This document shows, piece after piece, positions 40,427-52,400 of a stretch of DNA of 64,000 nucleotides. The position numbers and the translations under genes were made by a program. Origin of the DNA: Babesia bovis T2Bo. Lineage: Eukaryota; Apicomplexa; Aconoidasida; Piroplasmida; Babesiidae. Under the pieces are notes generated by a model, which was not told the DNA's origin, ran no database searches, and saw only the letters and a list, made by a program, of their open reading frames with translations. The stretch's first letter is position 1, and each line of letters opens with the position of its first letter. The stretch is from contig NW_026261571.1 in the NCBI RefSeq assembly GCF_000165395.2, positions 1,140,501 to 1,204,500 on the forward strand, read 5' to 3'.

Positions 40427-41073
40427 AGCTAATAAGCCAAGATTCCCCTACAGGTGTCATAAGACATACGGAATAACTCCAGAAAGCTTTTAATAACAAG
40501 ATTTCTGGACAGTGGACCTAATTACAATACTCTACGCGACACACGTATCATATGGGTGTAACAACGCTGTGCTGTGCTTTATGTAATAAAATATCATTTG
40601 TATAATAATATAAATTATTTTTACATCTTCAAAATTTTAATGCACAATCAAATAATGACTACAGTCCTGTCTACGCGCTATACCCTGCAAAGGCAATATA
40701 ACATCGTGCTTAGTCGTATTTTGCCGTTCAGTGCCTTCATGTAAATAATAAACGCCTTTTCTATGTTAAAACCTAGAGTAATAGCGCTAGGAAATACATG
40801 GAATCATAATGTTCTAGAGCAATCTAGATGCGACACACTGATGTTCTCTTTAGTAATATTGTGTTGTGATATTGTGATACCACGCGTTACAGTAAATATG
40901 CTTTTTTGTAGCCTCCCAGGAAGTACGATCAATGGCCAATATATCATGTTGATGCCTCCGCGGCACATAATAGATACATTCCATGGAAATTCAACAAAAA
41001 TGTGAAATGTGTAGATTGAATAACTCATACGATTGAGATGTAACTATAATGCAACCCGTAGGAATCGGAATGT
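40427..41073. other. Divergent promoter region
   Basis: About 650 bp, AT-rich, between the coiled-coil gene and the XRN gene. Small opposing frames at 40763-41028 are mirror shadows without support. No other element was seen. Confidence 0.5.
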
Positions 41074-43230
41074 ATGCAGATGTTTTTAATCGTAGAGCTG
41101 CTTGCTCTCGTGATAGCAATATGTCAAGCAATAAGTATATCAAGCCGAAATGTAAATGCCGTTAACGAAACGAAACATAGAAAGGCATATGCATTGTCTT
41201 TTATTACACCTTCATCATGCTCAAGACAGAATGGTGCCATTATACCCAAACGCTGGGATGGAACAAGATGCAGGGATGTTAAAGTAAGTCACTTTTGCAA
41301 CGTACATATGTACAGTGCTATGGAGTTCCACGAATGTTCTACTGGCTGCTGGATAACTTCGGCTCTTTTAAGTCCGGCTTAGAGAAAGTAATTGAAAGTA
41401 GGTAGTTATCTAGTGACACAATATAATATAGGACGGCCAGTGGATCATCTATACATGGATATGAACGCAGTTATACATGTCGCCACCCATGGTAACATAT
41501 CACCCGTAGTTCAAATGGCAAATGAACAAAGATTAAGAAGAATTACATCAGCCATAGAAATGATGTTCGATATAGTCAGACCAAGGAAAATGCTCTATAT
41601 GGCAGTAGATGGAGTGTGCCCAACCGCAAAAATCAATCAACAACGTGGAAGAAGGTTTCTTACGTCAAAAAACGTTGACCCTTTAGTAAGTAAATTGACT
41701 TCAAACCATAATCTATAGGCTGATATATGCAGCGCAGTGTCAGCAGAAGATGGATATACATATATAGCGAAAAGGTTGCCTTTCGACGAATATGATAATG
41801 TATCGTTCAATCCAAATTACATTTCTCCAGGTACCGATTTTATGAAAATTGTCGATAGCGAAATTTCAAACTGGCTAGCATTAAAAACAGAAGAAGGCTT
41901 CTTTGGAAAATGCATGGTGACGTATAATGGCGTTACAGTGCCTGGAGAAGGAGAACATAAGATATTCCAGTGTATACGGAAAATGAATAAGGTATGTAAA
42001 AGATCCAGAAAGGATGTCCACCTAGTTTATGGCTTGGATGCTGACCTCATGATGCTTTCTATGGCAGTGAAAATGCCAAATATCAAAGTACTCAGAGAAG
42101 AACGGAACTACGCACCACATGTAGTCTCAAAAAAGAAAGGTGAACCGTACTTCTCAACCGATACAGGTATAGTACACCTACATAAATGGGACTTTATTGA
42201 CCTCAAAAAAACACATTTCGAAGTTGCTTCGTTGCATTCGCTCAGGAAACGTATGTATGAAAGATGCTGGGGGTATATCATGAGGAAATACGGACCATCT
42301 AGTTCCTCATTCCTCAACAGACCTGAAGCGCCATATCGCATTACTGATGATTTTGTGCTATTGTCTTTCCTAGCAGGTTCGTGGTATAATCACAAATCTC
42401 ATTCACCCGCTAGGTAACGATTTCTTGCCAAGATTGCCTACAGTAGACCTTGCAAATGACAGCTTCAAACAGATGCTGGTCACCTACTATGGACTCATGC
42501 ACAAGTGGCAAGGATTCTTGACCGACGGATCTAAAATACATGTACCAAGGCTGCAAACGTTATTCAAGTCCTTGGCAAAGCACGAAATGGAGTGGTTCAA
42601 AGAGAAGGGGATAATCGAAGGAGTTCCCGAATATAGCGACCGAAAACTATACGCTGATTACTACCATGAAAACAAATGTCAAGTAGATTCAAAAGCAAAC
42701 GTAAAGAAAATGTGTATAGACTATATTAAGGTACGTCACTTTGAATGTAGTTGTTATCTATGGACAGGGACTTTTCTGGATACTTATCTACTACCACCAT
42801 GACTGCCCAAGCTGGGATTGGTAGGTCGAAAAGATCGCATCTTACACACCTACAGGAGTTACCGATACCACTATGCCCCGTTGGTGTCCGATCTCGCAGA
42901 AGTACCTAACATAGAGGTTACATTTAATAAAGGAGGGCCTATAACACCATTGGAGCATCTTCTGGCAGTATCCCCGCCAAATAACACTGAACTCCTCCCT
43001 CCATCATACAGGTAATACAGACAAATGGCGCAAAATGTCGATATAGGAAACTATCTGCGTCGACAGGAGAGTTGCGACAGTACTTCCCTACGGAATTTGA
43101 AATAAATGAAGATGGCAGAATTCACGAATGGGAGCATGTGGTAAAATTGCCATTCGTAAACACACAGAAGCTTGTGAAAGCAGCTCAAAAGGCTAACCCG
43201 GGATTGAAATACAGCTCCCTATATAAGTAG
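41074..43230 (+). CDS. XRN-family 5'-3' exoribonuclease with ER/apicoplast-type leader
   Basis: Eight exons (41074-41283, 41316-41397, 41432-41685, 41719-42376, 42414-42730, 42768-42820, 42856-43011, 43047-43230) join to 637 residues, with seven introns of 32-37 nt. Conserved XRN blocks: GVPRMFYWLLDNFG, LYMDMNAVIHVATH, AVDGVCPTAKINQQRGRRF, YISPGTDFM, VPGEGEHKIFQC, YGLDADLMMLSM, GNDFLPRLP, and a C-terminal YHYAPLVSDL with a D-W-E-type end. The acidic active site is intact. XRN proteins normally begin MGVPR; here that block is preceded by about 70 residues encoded by exon 1, starting MQMFLIVELLALVIAICQAI (signal peptide) followed by a basic, Asn/Lys/Arg-containing stretch. There is no in-frame methionine directly before GVPR, so the leader is needed. 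It is much shorter than XRN1 and XRN2. Confidence 0.88.
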
Positions 43231-43757
43231 GTCCAATCCATACATTATAACAAAACCATAGGAACAAAAAAGGGCATGTGTATGTATACCAGAAATTGCC
43301 ATAAGATACATTGTCTGATGTTCAAACGGACGGTATCTGATACCGCAATCTTAAGGTCAATTTACCAGGTACACTAACACACAACCCGTACTGTGTGAGA
43401 GCATAGCAGAAAACTTCAAACTTCCATCTAATTATATCACAACTATTGGCTTTAGAAAAGGATTAGTGTCATATGACATCTGACTTTTATCTATTCATCA
43501 AAGAATCTAACGCTTATTGGATACTAATACCTTGCGTTACACATTGACAATAAACTTTCACTTCAGGTCACACCTTTCACTAGAATGTTTTCTGTTGAAT
43601 CAATAATCATAGATACAACAATAAGACACATTAGTAACACATATCAGCATTATGTAGAACCATCAATGCCGCGCTATAACAATTAGGACTATATTTGAAC
43701 CTCAGATTAACATTTGAATGTATTTAAAAGTTTAAAACTGTAAAGATATACAATCGT
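43231..43757. other. Intergenic gap
   Basis: About 530 bp between two plus-strand genes, AT-rich. Nothing coding, structured or repeated was recognised. Confidence 0.5.
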
Positions 43758-46749
43758 ATGCACATGGTGTATCCTGATGGACACAGTGGATGGAGCGTCG
43801 AGTTCAACCTCGATCGCAGCAATGATGCACATCCAAAAGATGAATCTTCGGAACAGGCGTACACCAATGGCTTGGACGATGAAAAGAAAGTGATGACAGT
43901 CACCCCGGGATTACATTGCGGTCCAGCAGGACGGAGAACATTGATCAAGTGGATAGAAGGTAGGTTATAGTATACTAGTTACTATGATTGCAGACAATTA
44001 TAAAATGCGGAAGAAGGCGCATCATGTTAACCCAGGCGTGCGGGCTTGCAAGCTTTGGCAAGATTCACAAGGATTCTCCGAACCTGTATGTCAATGTCTT
44101 CCATTTACCTACGTTGCAGATAGCAAAAGCTATAGTTGAATTGTTAAGGCTAAACGGTGTCACAGCTAATGTAACATATAAAGATGTTTTTGAAAACCAT
44201 CTCTGCAAATTATTTTCAACGCTCATCAAGAAGTCGCCGGACGATAGAGAAAGGCATGTCATATTACGCAAAATATAAACATCTCAGATTGATCACGCTA
44301 ACAGAAAAAATGATGTCAATGTTTCAAGTAACACAAATACAACCTCTTATCTGTGATGTATTGGTTAAATTAGACGAAATACCACAGTTCGCCATGATAA
44401 AACTACTTGACAAAACGTCATCAGCAGAAAATTTCTTCAAGGTATGGTTTATAAGGTTATCCCAGAATTATGTCTATACAGATTGCACCAATGACTGTGA
44501 AAAGGAAAATATTGGCGGCTTCACCAGAAAGGTTGTATGACATCGTGTCACCGCTTATAGAAGATGCATTATTTCTCCTAGATCTCGGGGTAACTGATGT
44601 GGCATCATTCTTATACAATATATAGATCCTAGAAGATGATATGAAAGAAACGAAATTGTATACGGGATATCATAAGAAATATACCCATATAATAGAAACA
44701 ATAGTAGAACTTATTGGGCCGCCCAAAACACAATGCTCCAAGACAATATACTTTTTAGTTCAACAGATCATAAGGGTGATGTTCATGAGAAGCGTGCTTA
44801 CTGCAAAATCTTCAAGAAATAAAATAAAAGATATAGAATACGAAATCGGGTTTGAACATGTGGTCTTTGATTCTGTCAAATTCCATATGATCAACAATGA
44901 GGACGATGATCCGTATGCTGTATACAGGAGATATGCAGAAATGTCTGTATGCATAGTCTACAATCTAGAGAAAAACGCAGATGAAACCGTTAGAAGCGTT
45001 AGTGAGATCAAATGTCCAGGCAACGGAGCATGGAATCTGAGTGCCATTCGACATTCAATAACGGTGACATACCAAGAAAAGTATATGTTACAACCAAACG
45101 AAATAATGGCTTTAGAACCACTGACTTCGGCTATCCAACTAGTTACTACAATAACAGATGGGTCAACGGGAAAACTTCCAACGGAATTGTTTCACAGAAT
45201 GACTAAACAAAAAGGTCAAAATTTGAAGATTAAGGTGGGTATAAACTTTTATGTTAATTATTAACAGAATGATATGGAACTGTTCGACCTTACATTTATG
45301 TTAAGCCACCCGCTAGTGGCCAACTGTATCTTGGCATATGCAATAGGAATGATAAAAGATACAAGCGACGCCATCATATCTCTAAGAGCAGGAATGGATG
45401 AGTGGTTAGCATTGTTAGCACTGGGTAGTTTTAATTGTATATCAAAGATAACATATCAGGGCTATCTTCACATTATATAGCGGCATTTAAGTACTTTGTA
45501 GAAGCGGAGCTTCATCTAACTGGTATATTCATGATCCTCTGTTTTAAGTGCGTTCAGGTGACATATGCTGTACAAAATCATTTCTGAAGCCATTGAAAAG
45601 CGAGGGTAAACCGGTGTCCTTGTCGAAATTGGTTTCATATGTATATCCTTTGGATAAGGGTACCAAACACGGAGGGAATGATTTGCCGCCATTCCTAACA
45701 AATATCACGATACAAAAAACCTCAAAACAAGGAAATGCCAAAGATGAAAACATGGATTCGCATCTGAGTTTCCATGAATTACTACTTATGTATATGCCAA
45801 GGATAGATATATCGGCGTTAAAGAAGTTTATGGCTGTCTGCGACGATTTCTATCTAATAAGAGAAACTACTAATGATATAAAAGGTGTGTTTTATAAAAT
45901 GGTTTTTATAACACGCAGCCGATGGTACCCAGTTGTTAAGGAGCATACTGGAAGCTTATCAGGAGCCTAACCTAGATCCTAGGGGCCTTATACAAAAGAT
46001 GTCTACCGCTGTAGAAAACCATAGAGATACTGCGTCACAGAAGTATATATTAGCATTAGAAAAACTTCATGGAAAATTCAAGTTTATCAACAGCAGCGTA
46101 ATGGGAATATTGACGAACACATCCAATATCACAAAGCTATTCCAGAAAATGGTAAGTGAACATATATATAACCTGTATGGCATATAGGTTGGTCTAAAAA
46201 TCATCGCAAAGGGAGTAACACACAAAATGTCAAGACCTGTGATTAAGCCCGTTTTGTACGAAGAAATCAAAAAGTATGTAAACCACTTATAGAACATATG
46301 TAGCATCATGCAGGATAAATCTAGTACACCTCAGAAAACCGGCGGATTATCTATGCCTATGTCTTATTAGGCTAGGATTCTCAGCAATGAACTTGGTGGA
46401 ATTCGACTCACTCGCGGAATTCATTGCCAACATAACTATTCAAGGACAACTTGCAGCGTTCATCCCGCTATATGCATTAGCAGCCAAGCGTGGAAGTTCA
46501 CAGGAAATAGAACGCCATATAAACAACATATATGGGTAAACGTATTTATGAACCTCAACAAATGTGTACAGCCTAGGGAATCAACTCTTTAATAACCAAG
46601 AGGACTATCGCAAAAAGGAGTTGTATACAGCAGCTTTCACTCATATCCAAGGATTATACGATATCCAAGAAACACATAGCACGATGCACCCACGTGAACA
46701 AACCACAGAACATCTCGAAGATCCATATAAAGAAAACATAATAAAATAA
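43758..46749 (+). CDS. Multi-exon helical protein, unknown function
   Basis: A train of plus-strand open segments separated by short GT-AG introns. The first joins are clear (43758-43959, 43994-44085, then from 44120); another clear one removes ~41 nt after AENFFK near 44440 and continues IAPMTVKRKILAASPERLYD. Later segments include 44641-45240, 45274-45440, 45548-45880, 45933-46150 and the end at 46564-46749. Exons between 44170 and 44290, and several after 45400, could not be fixed, so the span is approximate and may hold more than one gene. The product is helix-rich with no recognised motif, similar in style to the 910-residue helical protein and to apicomplexan organellar RNA-binding repeat proteins. 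The tail is acidic and polar (THSTMHPREQTTEHLEDPYK). Confidence 0.5.
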
Positions 46750-46770
46750 ATATATTATATCATTATACCG

Positions 46771-46850
46771 TAATAGTGTAAGGGGGGCTGCCTTCTTTAG
46801 GGTGACACACCCCAAGGAAGGATACCACACGTGGCCTACCGACACTATTA
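46771..46850. ncRNA. Strong intergenic stem-loop, candidate structured RNA
   Basis: An 80-nt segment with nested inverted repeats. Outer arms TAATAGTGT (46771-46779) and ACACTATTA (46842-46850) pair perfectly. The inner arms CCTTCTTTAGGGTG (46791-46804) and CACCCCAAGGAAGG (46808-46821) pair at 13 of 14 positions, counting one G-T, around an ACA triloop. GC-rich for an intergenic region. The strand is not determinable. It could be a small non-coding RNA or a 3'-end/termination structure of the preceding gene, whose stop is 22 bp away. It matches no RNA family I recognise. Confidence 0.45.
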
Positions 46851-46874
46851 TATATATGTGAGACATTACTCTAG

Positions 46875-47418
46875 ATGGTTGCTTTGGGATTCGTGGACCG
46901 AATAAAGTCGGTGTTCACCGGAAACACTCAGGAAGGCGCCGAAGAGTTCAAGGACCTACGTAAATATGAGCGACTCCTGGAAGAGGAACGAAAGGTAAAA
47001 GAGGGTAAGTCAACAATACAGCTATTATATCGATGTAGATAACATAGAATACAACCTCAATAGAGAAGCCAACACTGCACTCAATTTCGCAAAGGCGTAC
47101 GGTGAATGTTATGACCAGTGTGCCGGATTGGCTCTGCGACAGGAGCTGAAGGCAGCATCACTGGAATCACTCATACCCAAAGACGTGGTAACCGTAGCTT
47201 CGAAAGATATACTTACGTTCAAAAAGAACCCTGGAGAAGCTGCAGTAACTGATTTGGTGGGAGAAATACTGGGTGAGGATATGTCAGAAGGGCCGAAACC
47301 AACGGCCGAACATATAATAAAGCAACAACTAAACGAAGATATCAGACGCAATATACGTATATATGAGTTGCAGTGTGAAGCCAAGTGTGCAAAAGAGTTC
47401 ATTCATCTTATGAAGTGA
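46875..47418 (+). CDS. Small twin-CX3C protein, 160 aa
   Basis: Two exons (46875-47004, 47066-47418; 61-nt intron) give 160 residues. It contains exactly four cysteines, arranged as two CX3C motifs (GECYDQCAG and QCEAKCAKE), each inside a predicted helix and about 85 residues apart. Twin CX3C is the hallmark of small TIM chaperones and other Mia40 substrates of the mitochondrial intermembrane space, but those have 11-16 residues between the pairs. There is no signal peptide, and the N-terminal MVALGFVDRIKSVFTGN is an amphipathic helix. It may be a lineage-specific intermembrane-space protein or a respiratory-complex subunit; function unknown. The start was chosen as the first ATG after the stem-loop. 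Confidence 0.78.
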
Positions 47419-47527
47419 GGATACCGTAGTAATACCTCGGTTATTATGAACAATATTATCATAATCGAAAACGAAACATCGAACATACATACGTCTACAT
47501 AATCTCTTTCTCTAATTCATTACCACG

Positions 47528-49399
47528 ATGAAAGTTATTGTGGTATATGCAAGCGAAACCGGATGTGGCGAGGCCCTGGCTTACACTACGTACATCGAAC
47601 TGTATAAAAGAGGGATAGATGTCAAGGTTAGGTCTGCTTGTATGGTCACACTGAGGTACCTCGTTGCATTTGATAGATGTATCTTTATAGTTTCAACCGC
47701 TGCTTTTGGGGAATTCCCTCACAACATACATCCGTTAGTTGACGCATTAAGGAAAAGGAAGGCTTGCCTTTCGTTAAGTTACACAATATTCGGTCTGGGA
47801 GATTCAAAATATCCGTTGTATAACTACGCTGCAAGGAGGTTAATATCCGTATTGAATAACTTTGGTGGTACTTGCTTTTATCCACCGGGATACGGAGATG
47901 ACCAACATCCACTTGGTCACCTGGGAGAGTTTATTGCGTGGTTACCCGGCTTGTGTAAATGGTGGAATGCAGAAGTGATTTATGAACCAATGCCCATGAA
48001 ATTTGCGCTCAAAGTTGTTGGCCTTGATAAACGAATAAAGGAAGGTAGGATAGATATCAAGGTCAATATGGGTACCATAAAATCAAACGAACTCATCACG
48101 CCTGAAGTTTACTTCAGTCCTGTCAGAAACATATTGGTTGATTTTTATGGGCAACTTTATGATATAGGGGATGTATGTAGGTTGTACCCTACAGGTAACG
48201 CTGATGAGGTTGCTGAGGATCTTAAATCCCTTGGATATGATCCCGATGAAGTTGTTTTGATAAAACGAATGCCAGATGGCTTTGAATTTAACAGGGATTT
48301 GGAAATCCTAGTTGAAGGAAATAATTTTGATAACGATAATCCAAATCGCTTACCATTCGAGGGTATACCGATTAAACTACAAAGACTTTTCACTGAGTTT
48401 CTCTGTCTGAGGAATGTATGCACACAATGGCAAATGTACATTATGGCTGCATTCGCTAGGCAGGAAATTCATAAAAACAAATTGTTAGAGATGTCGGCAT
48501 TTACAATTGATGCATGTGTTCAGTATAATAATTACTGCAAAGATGAAAAAAGAACCTTAATAGAGGTGCTTAAAGACTTCCATATGACTAATCTCCCATT
48601 GAATGTCCTTGTAAACATTGCTACGCCGTACTATCCAAGATTCCTTTCGATTGCTTCATTAGGAAGCACCATCGGAATTGGGAAATTCTTCGATAATCCC
48701 TTGAGCCCTTCGCTAGGATCGATTTCATATCGTTGCTTCAAAAAGTTCTTGAATCAATCAATGGCTAATACCGGAATCATGGAATTGTACGTTGGTGAAG
48801 TCGTACACCGCACACCCAACGGCCGTATAATTAAGGGGCAGGCTTCTGAAATGCTTTATAAAGGTGTCCCAGGTAACCGGTTCAGGTTCGATTTTGTAAA
48901 CCATGGACTAGCAAGGAGGATATTGAATATAAACAAACCAGTGTTGTTCATTTCCACAGGTACAGGTCTTGCCGCCTGTAAACCTTTACTTGAAAGCAGA
49001 ATACAGATGCAAATAACAATGTGGAAAGAACACTTCACACGTCCGAAGTTCAGGGATCTTGCTTTCTTTGGTTACAGAAACCGGAAAGTAGATCAACTGT
49101 ATGTGTCTAACTTTAAGCTACTTAATCTCTGGTGTGATGTTCACATACTGTACTCAAGAGGAAGCAAACAAAAGGTTTATGTCCAAGACGGCGTAGCCAA
49201 GTACCCACATAGGGTACTGAACATTCTGATGAACGGAACAGTAATTGTTACCGGCAGATCAAACCCTATGCCAAAGGAAGTTATGCAAACCCTTAAGAAT
49301 ATACTAGTTGAACACGCGGGTTTTGAAACGAAAGCAGCTGAAGAGTACATCGAAGATGCAATATTAGGAGGTAGGATTGTCTTAGAAACATGGGGATGA
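47528..49399 (+). CDS. TAH18: NADPH-dependent diflavin reductase (TAH18/NDOR1)
   Basis: An intronless 623-residue protein. Flavodoxin-like FMN domain: VVYASETGCGEALAY, STAAFGEFPHNIHP, and FGLGDSKYPLYNYAARRL. FAD domain: YYPRFLSIASLGST. NADPH domain: FISTGTGLAACKPLLESRIQ and a C-terminus GGRIVLETWG that matches the family's terminal aromatic residue near the FAD. Length and ending fit TAH18/NDOR1, which passes electrons from NADPH to Dre2/CIAPIN1 for cytosolic iron-sulfur protein assembly, rather than cytochrome P450 reductase, which would have an N-terminal membrane anchor. The FMN loops are somewhat divergent. Confidence 0.9.
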   Translation: MKVIVVYASETGCGEALAYTTYIELYKRGIDVKVRSACMVTLRYLVAFDRCIFIVSTAAFGEFPHNIHPLVDALRKRKACLSLSYTIFGLGDSKYPLYNYAARRLISVLNNFGGTCFYPPGYGDDQHPLGHLGEFIAWLPGLCKWWNAEVIYEPMPMKFALKVVGLDKRIKEGRIDIKVNMGTIKSNELITPEVYFSPVRNILVDFYGQLYDIGDVCRLYPTGNADEVAEDLKSLGYDPDEVVLIKRMPDGFEFNRDLEILVEGNNFDNDNPNRLPFEGIPIKLQRLFTEFLCLRNVCTQWQMYIMAAFARQEIHKNKLLEMSAFTIDACVQYNNYCKDEKRTLIEVLKDFHMTNLPLNVLVNIATPYYPRFLSIASLGSTIGIGKFFDNPLSPSLGSISYRCFKKFLNQSMANTGIMELYVGEVVHRTPNGRIIKGQASEMLYKGVPGNRFRFDFVNHGLARRILNINKPVLFISTGTGLAACKPLLESRIQMQITMWKEHFTRPKFRDLAFFGYRNRKVDQLYVSNFKLLNLWCDVHILYSRGSKQKVYVQDGVAKYPHRVLNILMNGTVIVTGRSNPMPKEVMQTLKNILVEHAGFETKAAEEYIEDAILGGRIVLETWG

Positions 49400-49433
49400 G
49401 ACATTAAGAACTGAATTTAGTAGTATATTGAAT

Positions 49434-52400
49434 TTAGCCTAGTGCTGGAAACTCAGAGTCTAGCAACACGAACTTGGACGAATTCCGCACATTTAATGCT
49501 TGTGCATAGTTCCTTCTTGTCTTATGCAACTGTGGAGCATTTCCATTGCCCAAAACGGGAAAATCATCATCGTTCTTGAGTTCCACGGCGGTAGTCTTAG
49601 CATTCAAATAGTAGTCAATGATCTCAAGGTGTTCCACACGACATCTGCGGAGGGCATACGTGCAACGTGAACTCCAAATCTTAGCTAAAGAGTCGATGTC
49701 GGAATGCTTTGACTCTTTCACGAGGCGATGGAACTCCGGTTCCAGCGCTTGTAAAGATTCAAGCACCTGCATAGGTACAAATTCTGATAATATGGTGAAC
49801 CTCCGAGGACCATCCATTACCAATTGGTCTAGTTTAAGACGAGTTGTAACACGCAATCGATAATCCGTTGATGATGCTTTGTACTTTACTGCGTTTCCCC
49901 CTAAAGCACTCTTAATCACTTTAATCATAACAGTCAAAAAGTCGGAATTCAAACTTTGCTTGAAACAGTCTTCAACAGACATTACATAGCACTCGTTGTC
50001 CAAAGATAAAGACGTGTTGCCGTCTGTGAGCTCAGTAGGACACTCTACTGGTTCCTTGTCTTCAGCTTCTGGGAGACGTGGCTCAACCTTGCCCCAAGCA
50101 GATGGCCTGCGTTCTTGGTGTGGTAGCAGCCTTTGCTGACGGCGCTGCTGATTCTGCCGATCCACCATATGCGCTATGCTACGACCTTTTTCTAAGACAT
50201 CAAGAGATATTTTTTTCTTGTTTTTGGGTTTTACCATTGCGGATAATGAAGCAGGTGATGTTTTCTTCTCAGAGGCACGGGCAATCGACTCTTTGAGAGC
50301 ATTCAACAGCCAATCAAATGATTGTTTTACTACAATCCTGTTGGTGCATTCTATCATATCCCCCAAAGTGTTAAATAACAGCAAACCATTGGGTGAGACA
50401 CGATGTTCCTCAGATATAACCCTAAATGAACGAGGTAATTTCACATCTTCGTATAAGTCAATACTGTACAGGAATACAACAGACGGTGTCAAAAACTTTT
50501 TTACAACGTTAAGTAAACTTGGTTTCTGTTCCGCAGTCGCTTCTCCTGAAAGAGATGATTCGATAGCGGCCTCATATTCAGTACGGAGTGTCATCACATA
50601 TTCATCTAATTGGCGTTGAAAATCTGCAGGTAAATGCTCTAAAATCGAAGAACGAGGGGGCAATTTACCAATTTTCAAAATATCCACGACGCGATGTAAA
50701 TCACTAACAACGCGAATAGCACATCTTACGTTAAACATGTCATAGTCATACTCCTTAATTGCAATATCGGACTTCAAATTTATCAGCGTTCCAGCAAAAG
50801 CGTCCAATATATCAGTAATATTATCTACCTTTGTTAGACTAAAATCTTTCAAATGAGGGTGCTTTAGTAACCAAGCTTCAAATTCTTTGGAAAGCTTGGG
50901 AGTCTCCGGAGGAGCGCTAGATTCATCGCATTTGACAGTACAGTCCTTTATAATTCGTATGTTACCATCCCACAGTAACGTTGTAGAGTTTATCTGGCAT
51001 ACATATTGCGAAGGCCTAGTATCAATTGTCCGAGCCTCGTTGTTTGGCGGTGGCGGTTTTGGTTTTCTAGCCGTTGATGATCGTTGACGATGTGGATGTT
51101 TTGACATGTAATGAAGGTGTAACTGGAGGTCATCAGGGAAAACAACAAACATGCAATCTGGCTCTTCACATGGATAATGATACGTTTTATAATGATCATA
51201 TAGCATGGCATAATCCGTGTAAATATCGAACGTATACCCATCCGAATCACATATATTGCAATAGAAATGGTCCGTTTTTGCATGGTTCTTCAGTTCAGTA
51301 AGGTCCCATTGATAACGGTTGCAAGCAACGCAAAGCATATGAGGGGGAACAGCAGGTACAGAATCAGGATCACCATGTTTTATGTGTAATTTGATATCTG
51401 TTTGTCGATATAACGGCATTTCACAAATGTACTTCTTCAAGCGAAAGTAACCTTGACATATGTCACAGATAACCAAACCATGAGTAGACTTCAAGTGCTT
51501 ATTCAACGAACCAAAAGAGGTAAATTGTTTAGACTGAAGATTCACTATTGCTTTCTCCATTGCATCTTTCGTTTTAGGAAAAGATGGCGGCAGCCATGTT
51601 GCCTTGCAGTCAGAAGACCAGCATAAAGCAGTGCTGACAGCCCTAAAAAGCATGTATATACTAAAGTTCTCAAACAACATGCGATGTGCAGGAACAAATA
51701 TCATCTCACCATGGAAATGCGGACGTGGATGACGAATGTTGTAGACATCGTGAAAAGGATCACGTTGCTCACGTTTTTCTAGAGATAACTGCTGTGTCTT
51801 TTGTATAATGTCTTGCATACTTTTGTCGGAAGGTTTCCTTATACCCTTGATCATATCACGTGAAGATGACAAAAACGTGTTGTGCAAGTCCTTTATGTTT
51901 ATCTGATCCTGCGATAAGTAAGTGCGATTTTTAGAAGTGTCTACACCAAGAATGGTCAAAAGTTTCTCCAAACCAGATAAATCCAATTCTGGTGTTAAGT
52001 CTTGAGTATACAGTCTTAAATCAAAACAGGCATGAGTAAAAAATGGATTTGTACAAATAACCAATATTTCAGATACCTGTTTGCAGTAGGGACATTCAAA
52101 TATATTACAATCATCGTAGAAGTTCTTTAAACGCATCATACAAAGAAAACACATCACATGGTCACAAGTTCCAACAGCACAAATTAAAGCATTTTCGTAA
52201 CATATTGAACAGCATAAATAGCCATGAAAGTGCTCAGATACCGGATGTTGTCTAATAGCCTCCAGCTGATCACGAGATATACCATGCCTACGCGAAACTT
52301 TGCTCTGTAAATAAGCATCAAACATAAGATCATATAGGCTATCTTTAAACAACGTATACGGAGATGTTGCGTTATACGGGGTGGGTGTGTTATTACGAGG

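Noticed and set aside
41074..41382. Separate small secreted protein with a signal peptide
   Set aside because: The frame reads straight into a clean GT-AG intron whose removal joins it in phase to the XRN core, which otherwise lacks a start; a leader exon is the better explanation.
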